Assembly (NCBI GenBank): GCA_021647765.1
Contig: JAKIUD010000058.1
Coordinates: 1-21,399 of the forward strand
DNA: 21,399 bases
Direction of reading: 5' to 3'
Source of the DNA: Desulfuromusa sp.
GTDB lineage: Bacteria; Desulfobacterota; Desulfuromonadia; Desulfuromonadales; Geopsychrobacteraceae
Shown piece by piece: positions 7,417 through 12,981 of the stretch. The notes beneath the pieces were generated by a model. That model saw nothing but the letters and a program-made list of their open reading frames with translations, had not been told where the DNA came from and did not search any database. A program made the position numbers and the translations under genes. How positions within the stretch are numbered: position 1 is the stretch's first letter; the number at the start of each line of letters is the position of its first letter.

Positions 7417-7543
7417 AGCAAAAACGGGACTGTCCCCGCATGGGGCTGTCCCAGGCTTTTGCGGTGCGAACCACCGCAGTTCTTCGTGGCTCGTAAACTT
7501 CGGGACAGCCCCCGATGGAGCTGTGGACAGTCCCAAGTTTACT
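7417..7543 (+). repeat. REP-like structured repeat, copy 1
   Basis: A 127-base element occurs here and, in reverse orientation, at 10770-10896 with only scattered differences. Hairpin 1 pairs GGGAC and CCCC with GGGG and GTCCC (7426-7452). A central hairpin TGCGGTG-CGAAC-CACCGCA spans about 7459-7477. A third, imperfect hairpin again opens with GGGAC and ends with GTCCC (7502-7534). Multi-hairpin units of this kind are typical of REP/BIME elements mobilised by RAYT transposases; no such gene is in the window. It lies 90 bases after the ygbA-like stop. Confidence 0.8.
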
Positions 7544-7695
7544 GCAGTACTGCTTAAACTAGTTGTTTTAAAGAGGGGACGAGGGAGATTCAAAAATTGG
7601 GGTTACATGCAAGTTGTTTTTAATGGCGCAGGTCTTTAACGGACACGACTGACAACAACTATTTTCCCTTGAGGGTTTTTCCCTTTTCTGCTAGT

Positions 7696-7725
7696 TTGGA
7701 CTAATAAGTATCCTATTATTATAAT
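7696..7725 (+). promoter_or_regulatory. Candidate promoter of the OmpR-type regulator gene
   Basis: A perfect TATAAT (7720-7725) lies 18 bases after TTGGAC (7696-7701), a weak -35 match. The start codon of the regulator is about 70 bases further on. The surrounding sequence is AT-rich. Confidence 0.4.
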
Positions 7726-7737
7726 CATGGTATCTCT

Positions 7738-7760
7738 ATGAATCAAATATTCCGATTCAT
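7738..7760 (+). promoter_or_regulatory. Palindrome ATGAATC-N9-GATTCAT, candidate operator
   Basis: Perfect 7-base arms flank a 9-base AT-rich centre, 12 bases after the candidate -10 box and 36 bases before the regulator's start codon. Position and symmetry suit a dimeric regulator, perhaps the regulator itself, although OmpR-type proteins more often bind direct repeats. It could also act as an mRNA hairpin. Confidence 0.35.
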
Positions 7761-7796
7761 TTTCAGAGTTATCATAACGGACGAGGGAGTCAGCCA

Positions 7797-8468
7797 ATGC
7801 GTATTCTTGTTGTAGAAGATGAAAAAAAGGTATCAACATTCATACGGCGTGGGCTTGAGGAAGAAGGTTTTTCTGTCGATGTTGCCTTTGACGGCGAAGA
7901 GGGGGTTCGTAAGGCCGAGGGTGAAACCTTTGATTTAATCTTAATGGATGTCATGTTGCCAAAAATGGATGGATTGACCGCAATTAAGTCTCTGCGTGAA
8001 AAAGATATCAAGACGCCGGTTCTCTGCTTGACGGCTCGCGATTCTGTTGATGATAAAGTGACAGGTCTTGATATTGGTGCTGATGATTATCTTGCCAAAC
8101 CATTTGCCTTTGTTGAGCTTGTAGCGCGTTGTCGGGCATTGATCCGACGCGGCTCCAATGATCGGGGGGCAGAAATATTTTTTGCCGATCTACGCCTTGA
8201 TCCGGTTGCCCATAAAGTCTGGCGCGCTGGAGAAGAAATTGTTCTGACGACCAAGGAATATGCGTTAATGGAATATTTCATCCGCAACCCAAATCGTGTT
8301 TTGACACGACTTATGATTGCTGAAAATGTCTGGGACTATAATTTTGATTCATTTACCAATATTATTGATGTCTATGTGAATTATCTGCGTAATAAAATTG
8401 ATCAGAAATTTGATAAAAAGCTGATCCATACTGTGCGTGGAGCTGGTTACGCGTTGAAAGACTCCTGA
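7797..8468 (+). CDS. OmpR/PhoB-family response regulator, orphan
   Basis: This 223-residue two-domain regulator has a receiver at 1-120, with acidic E7-D8, phospho-acceptor Asp51 in LILMDVMLP, the conserved Thr in CLTARD and Lys in LAKPFAF. A winged-helix trans_reg_C domain follows at about 128-222, with TTKEYALMEYFIRNP and VRGAGYAL at the end. It resembles the CusR/CopR/QseB subgroup. The start ATG 7797 has GAGGGAG at 7783-7789. No histidine kinase lies downstream, where a repeat and then convergent tpiA follow, or upstream. The partner must therefore be encoded elsewhere, or has been lost. A promoter and a palindrome sit directly before it. Confidence 0.92.
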   Translation: MRILVVEDEKKVSTFIRRGLEEEGFSVDVAFDGEEGVRKAEGETFDLILMDVMLPKMDGLTAIKSLREKDIKTPVLCLTARDSVDDKVTGLDIGADDYLAKPFAFVELVARCRALIRRGSNDRGAEIFFADLRLDPVAHKVWRAGEEIVLTTKEYALMEYFIRNPNRVLTRLMIAENVWDYNFDSFTNIIDVYVNYLRNKIDQKFDKKLIHTVRGAGYALKDS

Positions 8469-8580
8469 CCCTTGCGAGGATGTGTTTCCAACCGCAGCTG
8501 CCATCGCTTCAACCTCTTTGGGATCTTTGAACTTTACGGCACTGGGTATTTTTCTGCTGCGTAGTTTTCTGTTAATTTGA

Positions 8581-8608
8581 AAAGAGTGAGGTTTTTGCAA
8601 AACTCTTT
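8581..8608. terminator. Weak symmetric hairpin between the regulator gene and tpiA
   Basis: AAAGAGT (8581-8587) can pair with ACTCTTT (8602-8608), and TTTT/AAAA pairing is possible inside. The stem is AT-rich and lacks a long T run, so a terminating role for either convergent gene is only a possibility. The rest of 8469-8621 holds no feature I can support. Confidence 0.25.
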
Positions 8609-8621
8609 AAGGTTCAGTGAC

Positions 8622-8703
8622 CGTCATTCCCGCGCAGGCGGGAATCCAGAGGTTTCCTGGGTTCATCAAAAAACTGGATTCCCGTTTTCACGCAGACGAT
8701 GAC
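8622..8703. repeat. Small palindromic repeat of the ATTCCCGC...GCGGGAAT type
   Basis: The left end has CATTCCCGC and GCGGGAATCCAG around 8625-8647. The right end, inverted, has CTGGATTCCCG (about 8674-8684) and GATGAC (8698-8703). Translated, the left end gives the VIPAQAGIQ string often mis-annotated as protein in many proteobacteria. Short inverted termini and no coding capacity suggest a MITE-like element, related in motif to Neisseria dRS3-type repeats. It sits between the convergent regulator and tpiA genes. Confidence 0.7.
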
Positions 8704-8723
8704 TTTTGCAAGAGGCTTGATTG

Positions 8724-9491
8724 TTATTTTGCTTTTCCCCTTTCAAAACGGACAATTCGGATAAAATCCTCTGCCTTCAGACTGGCACCACCGACAAGCG
8801 CACCATCAATATCAGCCTGTGCCATCAAGCCGTCAACATTGTTGGGTTTAACGCTACCGCCGTATAGAATGCGTATTTTATCAGCAACGTCCTGGTTAAA
8901 CATTTCCCGCACAAGGCCACGAATAAAAGAGTGGGCTTCCTGTGCTTGCTCGTTGGTTGCTGTCTTACCGGTTCCAATAGCCCAGATTGGCTCATAGGCA
9001 ATCACAACATCTGTCAGTTGTGCTGCTGTAAGGTTGTCCAGTCCACCCTTAACTTGCCGTCCCAGGACATCCAACATTTGATTATTTTCCCGCTCTTGTA
9101 ATGTCTCGCCGATACAAAGGATCGGGCTAAGTCCTGTATCCAGAGCTTTGAGCAGCTTTTCATTAATAAAGGTGTCTGTTTCGTTCATCAATTGACGCCT
9201 CTCAGAATGACCAAGAATTACGTAGTTACAACCCACATCTTTAAGTAGTATCGGGGATACTTCACCGGTAAACGCACCTGTTGTCTGTGAATAACAATTT
9301 TGTGCAGCGAGCTGAATGGGTGAATTTTTAATCACTTCTGCAACAATTGTCAGGGAGGTAAAAACCGGAGCAATGACAATATCCCGATCATTAACATCAG
9401 ACAAATTGGTGACCAACTGACTCGCCAGTTCTCTGGACTCAGCATTCGTCAGATTTAATTTCCAGTTTCCAGCTATAAATGACCTGCGCAT
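8724..9491 (-). CDS. tpiA: Triosephosphate isomerase
   Basis: This enzyme interconverts dihydroxyacetone phosphate and glyceraldehyde 3-phosphate in glycolysis and gluconeogenesis. At 255 residues it has the usual TIM-barrel length. The active-site residues are Lys11 (GNWKLN), His95 in GHSERR and the general base Glu167 in AYEPIWAIGTG. The flexible loop 6 (IGTGKTAT) and the phosphate-binding YGGSVKP near the end are intact. The start is well set by GAGGAG before ATG 9491. It is the last gene of the minus-strand set gapA, pgk, tpiA, 14 bases after pgk. Confidence 0.97.
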   Translation of the reverse strand: MRRSFIAGNWKLNLTNAESRELASQLVTNLSDVNDRDIVIAPVFTSLTIVAEVIKNSPIQLAAQNCYSQTTGAFTGEVSPILLKDVGCNYVILGHSERRQLMNETDTFINEKLLKALDTGLSPILCIGETLQERENNQMLDVLGRQVKGGLDNLTAAQLTDVVIAYEPIWAIGTGKTATNEQAQEAHSFIRGLVREMFNQDVADKIRILYGGSVKPNNVDGLMAQADIDGALVGGASLKAEDFIRIVRFERGKAK

Positions 9492-9505
9492 TGACTCCTC
9501 CTCTA

Positions 9506-10696
9506 TTATTTATCTGTGAGAGCGACAACCCCTGGCAGATCCTTACCTTCAAGAAATTCTAAAGAGGCTCCACCGCCAGTGGAAATATGGGTCATTTGAT
9601 CTTGCAACTTTGACTTATTCACCGCAGCGACAGAGTCACCACCACCGATAATTGAAAGGCAATCCGATTTTGCCAAAGCCTCAGCAATGGCAAAAGTTCC
9701 TTTAGCAAAATTGTCGAATTCAAAAACTCCCATCGGCCCGTTCCATACCACAGTTTTTGCTGAACTGATCTGTTGTTGATATGCTTTGATTGTTTCGGGT
9801 CCAATATCGAGCCCCATACCTGCTGCAGGAAACTGCACGTTTTGGGCGATAATAAAGGGGCTATCAGCAGCAAATTTTTCTGCCACAAGATGATCTGTCG
9901 GCAAGAGGAATTCTATTCCCTGTTTCCGAGCTTTATCCAGAAGTTCAGCCGCCAGAGCGATCCGGTCATTTTCAATCAGTGACTGGCCAATTTCGACCCC
10001 TTGAGCCTTAAGGAAAGTGTAAGCCATCCCTCCACCAATAAGAATGGTATCAACTTTGTTGAGCAGGTTTTCAATGACAGTAATTTTATCACTCACTTTG
10101 GCACCGCCAAGAATCGCCACAAAGGGACGTTCCGGGTTTGCCAGTGCACCACCAAGATACTGCAGTTCCTTTTCCATTAAAAATCCTGCGACCGCAGGCT
10201 GCAGTAGCCGCGCAACCCCCTCAGTTGAGGCGTGGGCACGGTGAGCAGTACCAAAGGCATCATTGACATAGACTTCACCCAAAGCCGCAAGTTGTGCTGC
10301 AAACGCTGGATCATTGTCCGTTTCTCCACCATGAAACCGAACATTCTCCAGAAGCATGATCCGCCCTGCGCTTAGTTGCTTGGCCAAGAGTTGGATATTA
10401 TCGCCAATGCAGTCAGGTGCCATAATGATCTGTTGCCCAAGTAACTGACTCAAGTGTGTTGCGACAGGACAGAGGCTAAAGGCTGGATCGGGTTTGCCTT
10501 TAGGACGGCCAAGGTGAGAGGCGAGAATCACTTTTGCCCCTTGGTCAAGTAGATAGAGGATTGTCGGTAATGCTGCCTGAATGCGAGTGTCGTCAGTAAT
10601 TTCACCCTTAGCGTTAATTGGAACATTGAAATCACAGCGACAGAAAACCCGCTTGCCCTTAACATCGATATCTTTTAGTGATTTTTTGTTAAACAT
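9506..10696 (-). CDS. pgk: Phosphoglycerate kinase
   Basis: This 396-residue cytosolic enzyme transfers the phosphate of 1,3-bisphosphoglycerate to ADP. The N-domain shows RCDFNVP (about 20-26) and the basic 3-phosphoglycerate-binding patch (DTRI, SHLGRPKG, ENVRFH). The C-domain shows AILGGAKVSDK, WNGPMGVFE and the nucleotide-binding GGGDSVAA near residue 351. Length and motif order are normal. CTGGAG lies just before ATG 10696. The gene is separated from gapA by 219 bases that contain an REP-like element, but is tightly linked to tpiA. Confidence 0.97.
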   Translation of the reverse strand: MFNKKSLKDIDVKGKRVFCRCDFNVPINAKGEITDDTRIQAALPTILYLLDQGAKVILASHLGRPKGKPDPAFSLCPVATHLSQLLGQQIIMAPDCIGDNIQLLAKQLSAGRIMLLENVRFHGGETDNDPAFAAQLAALGEVYVNDAFGTAHRAHASTEGVARLLQPAVAGFLMEKELQYLGGALANPERPFVAILGGAKVSDKITVIENLLNKVDTILIGGGMAYTFLKAQGVEIGQSLIENDRIALAAELLDKARKQGIEFLLPTDHLVAEKFAADSPFIIAQNVQFPAAGMGLDIGPETIKAYQQQISSAKTVVWNGPMGVFEFDNFAKGTFAIAEALAKSDCLSIIGGGDSVAAVNKSKLQDQMTHISTGGGASLEFLEGKDLPGVVALTDK

Positions 10697-10769
10697 TTTT
10701 TCTCCAGATAGAGACAGCCAACAAGGACTGCCCCGAATGGCACCAGTTTAAGAATAAATGGCAGCTAAA

Positions 10770-10896
10770 CCGTAAACTTGGGACTGTCCCCAGCGTTACC
10801 GGGGCTGTCCCGAAGTTTACGATCCACGAAGAACCGCAGTGGTTCGCACCGCAAAAACCTGAGACAGCCCCCATGCGGGGACCGTCCCGGATTTGC
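10770..10896 (-). repeat. REP-like structured repeat, copy 2 (inverted relative to copy 1)
   Basis: Read on the minus strand this is the same 127-base unit as 7417-7543. It has the GGGAC...GTCCC outer hairpins and the TGCGGTG-centred middle hairpin (here with one G-T change in the stem). It lies 19 bases after the gapA stop and 73 bases before the pgk start, so it is inside the likely gap-pgk-tpi transcript. The remaining bases 10697-10769 hold only the pgk ribosome site. Confidence 0.8.
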
Positions 10897-10915
10897 TGAT
10901 AGCGAGATACGGCTC

Positions 10916-11917
10916 TTATTGATTGGCAATATAGCGTACCAAGTCAAAAACCCTATATGAATAGCCCCACTCGTTGTCATACCAGGTCAGGATTTTAACC
11001 ATATTACCACCAAGTACGTTGGTGATCAGAGAATCTAACGTTGAAGAGGCAGGGGAGCCATTGAAGTCCCGTGAAACCAAGGGAAGGTCACAATAATCAA
11101 GAATACCTTTCAATTCATTTTCTGACGCTCTCAGCATGGCTGCATTTACTTCATCAATACTGGTTGATTTTTCGGTTTCAACCACCAGATCAACAAGTGA
11201 AACATTTGGTGTCGGAACCCGAATGGCCATCCCTTCGAGTTTTCCTTTAAGTTGAGGTAAAACCAGAGCGGTTGCTTGGGCAGCGCCGGTTGTTGTCGGG
11301 ATAATATTGACCCCGGCAGCCCGGGCGCGGCGCAGATCACCATGTGGCAGATCGAGGATTTTCTGATCATTGGTATAGGAATGGACTGTTGTCATCATGC
11401 CTCGAACGATGCCGAAGCTCTCCAGCAACACCTTAGCCACCGGAGCCAGGCAATTGGTGGTGCAGGATGCATTGGAAATGATACTGTGTGCAGCAGGGTC
11501 ATAGTCTTTTTCATTGATTCTCATGCAGACGGTGATATCGACATCTTTTCCCGGCGCGCTGATCACGACCTTTTTTGCCCCGGCGGTCAGGTGTTGTGCT
11601 GCCAGGTCGCGGGTGCGAAAAAAACCGGTTGATTCAATAACAATATCCACTTCTAGCTCTTTCCATGGCAGCTGAGATGGATCGCGCTGGGAGAGGATTT
11701 TAGTTGATTGGTCGTTAACAAGCAGATTCTCTCCATCAGTATCCACCTGACCCGAAAAGATGCCGTGAACCGAATCATATTTAAACAGATGTGCTAATGT
11801 TTTTGCATCGGTTAGATCGTTGACAGCAACCACATTGAAATCATTTGACTGACTGGCAATGCGCAGGATATTTCTGCCGATACGCCCAAAACCGTTAATT
11901 GCAACATTTACTGACAT
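10916..11917 (-). CDS. gapA: Glyceraldehyde-3-phosphate dehydrogenase, type I, NAD-dependent
   Basis: This 333-residue glycolytic dehydrogenase oxidises glyceraldehyde 3-phosphate with NAD and phosphate. The Rossmann fingerprint INGFGRIGR is at 8-16, and Asp34 after the second strand (VAVND) favours NAD over NADP. The catalytic Cys152 lies in SNASCTTNC and its partner is His179 (TVHSYTND). The C-terminal WYDNEWGYSYR is intact. A GAGGAGG ribosome site precedes ATG 11917. It is the first gene of the gapA, pgk, tpiA set. A TTGAAAAAT/ATTTTTTCAA inverted repeat (11940-11964) lies in its leader. Confidence 0.97.
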   Translation of the reverse strand: MSVNVAINGFGRIGRNILRIASQSNDFNVVAVNDLTDAKTLAHLFKYDSVHGIFSGQVDTDGENLLVNDQSTKILSQRDPSQLPWKELEVDIVIESTGFFRTRDLAAQHLTAGAKKVVISAPGKDVDITVCMRINEKDYDPAAHSIISNASCTTNCLAPVAKVLLESFGIVRGMMTTVHSYTNDQKILDLPHGDLRRARAAGVNIIPTTTGAAQATALVLPQLKGKLEGMAIRVPTPNVSLVDLVVETEKSTSIDEVNAAMLRASENELKGILDYCDLPLVSRDFNGSPASSTLDSLITNVLGGNMVKILTWYDNEWGYSYRVFDLVRYIANQ

Positions 11918-11939
11918 TTATAGCCTCCTCGTGGGATGA

Positions 11940-11964
11940 TTGAAAAATAGAGTCATTTTTTCAA
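11940..11964. other. Inverted repeat in the gapA leader
   Basis: TTGAAAAAT (11940-11948) and ATTTTTTCAA (11955-11964) form an AT-rich stem with a 6-base loop, 22 bases upstream of the gapA start codon. It might be an operator or a weak hairpin in the gapA leader. I recognise no known site. Confidence 0.3.
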
Positions 11965-12130
11965 GATTCTCAGTTATTTGCTGCGCTCTTGAAGGATCTG
12001 TCTCAAGAGTACATAAAAATGGTCAGTTTGCAAATCCCTTTTACTGAAAATCGTAGCTGTTTCTTTCTTGCAGAAGGAGTCAATATTAGGTATAAGGGCA
12101 ACGCTCCTGGGGGATGGAAGGAAACAACAA

Positions 12131-12916
12131 GTGCGGGTATGTTTGTTGGCTAGCGGTAGCCGTGGAAATAGTACCTTGATTGAGGTCGATGGTTGTCGCG
12201 TCCTGATTGATGCTGGCCTGTCCGGGATAGAAACGGTGCGGCGGCTGGCTACGGTCGGGTTGACTGGTGACGATCTGGATGCCATCCTTGTGACCCACGA
12301 ACATCATGATCATGTTGGCGGGATCGGCCCCTTGGCTCGTCGCCATTGTCTGCCTGTCTACGTAGATCGACAAACTCATGCCGCCTTACCAAAGCTTGGA
12401 AAAATTGCAGATCTACAGCTATTTACTGCCGGGGATACTTTTTCTTTACAGAACCTGCTCATATCATCATTCTCAACAACTCACGATGCTGTTAATCCCG
12501 TTGGCTTTACTATCCAGTCAGATGAGGGGAAAATAGGTTTCGCTACCGATCTTGGAATTCCAACCCGCCTGGTGGCTGACCAGCTACAAGGCTGTCGTGT
12601 ATTGGTTGTGGAAGCCAACCACGATGAGCAGATGCTGCAGGATGGTTCTTATCCCTGGGAACTGAAACAACGGATTCGTAGCCGTCATGGACACCTGTCG
12701 AATAGCCAGTCGTGTCAATTGTTGGAAGACATTTGTTGGCCTGGCCTTGAGGCCCTCTTTCTGGCACACTTGAGCGAGGAAAATAACTGTCCCGATCTTG
12801 CAGGGCAACTGTTTCGTGAAACTTTAACCGATTGTGGTCATGTGCCAGAAATCATTATCGGGTGTCAGGGTCTGGTCAGTTTTTGTTTTGAGACTGAATC
12901 AGTTATGATTTCTTGA
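12131..12916 (+). CDS. YycJ-type metallo-beta-lactamase-fold hydrolase
   Basis: This 261-residue protein of the metallo-beta-lactamase superfamily resembles YycJ/WalJ proteins, which are predicted metal-dependent phosphodiesterases or exonucleases. The opening VRVCLLASGSRGNSTLIE is the family's conserved first strand. The metal motif THEHHDHVGG gives H56, H58, D60 and H61. Later ligands are likely the histidine in 'FSTTHDAVNP' and the aspartate in 'GFATDLG'; 'EANHDEQM' and 'RHGHLSNSQS' are further family motifs. I choose GTG 12131 because GGAAGGAA lies about eight bases before it and the protein then begins at the conserved strand. The longer frame from TTG 12068 adds 21 residues without homology. 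It precedes purL by 65 bases and may share its transcript, though no functional link to purine synthesis is known. Confidence 0.85.
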   Translation: MRVCLLASGSRGNSTLIEVDGCRVLIDAGLSGIETVRRLATVGLTGDDLDAILVTHEHHDHVGGIGPLARRHCLPVYVDRQTHAALPKLGKIADLQLFTAGDTFSLQNLLISSFSTTHDAVNPVGFTIQSDEGKIGFATDLGIPTRLVADQLQGCRVLVVEANHDEQMLQDGSYPWELKQRIRSRHGHLSNSQSCQLLEDICWPGLEALFLAHLSEENNCPDLAGQLFRETLTDCGHVPEIIIGCQGLVSFCFETESVMIS

Positions 12917-12981
12917 CCCTGGCAGATGTGTTGAACCAATTAACCTGAACTTTCATATGTTAGCTCTTTTTTGGAGTCAAA

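Noticed and set aside
7402..7421. Sigma54-like site TGGCAC-N5-TTCT
   Set aside because: The -12 element lacks the required GC, and the next gene is 380 bases away across the repeat.
7577..7789. Direct repeat GGACGAGGGAG at 7577 and 7779
   Set aside because: The second copy is explained as the ribosome site of the regulator; an 11-base match alone is weak.
8469..8600. Minus-strand reading with a protein-like stretch (KFKDPKEVEAM)
   Set aside because: It has no ribosome site, continues antisense into the response regulator, and matches no family I know.
8617..8997. Forward ORF beginning with VIPAQAGIQ
   Set aside because: The first part is the palindromic repeat and the rest is antisense to tpiA.
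12068..12130. N-terminal extension of the metallo-hydrolase from TTG 12068
   Set aside because: The 21 added residues precede the conserved first strand and lack homology; GTG 12131 has a better-placed ribosome site.
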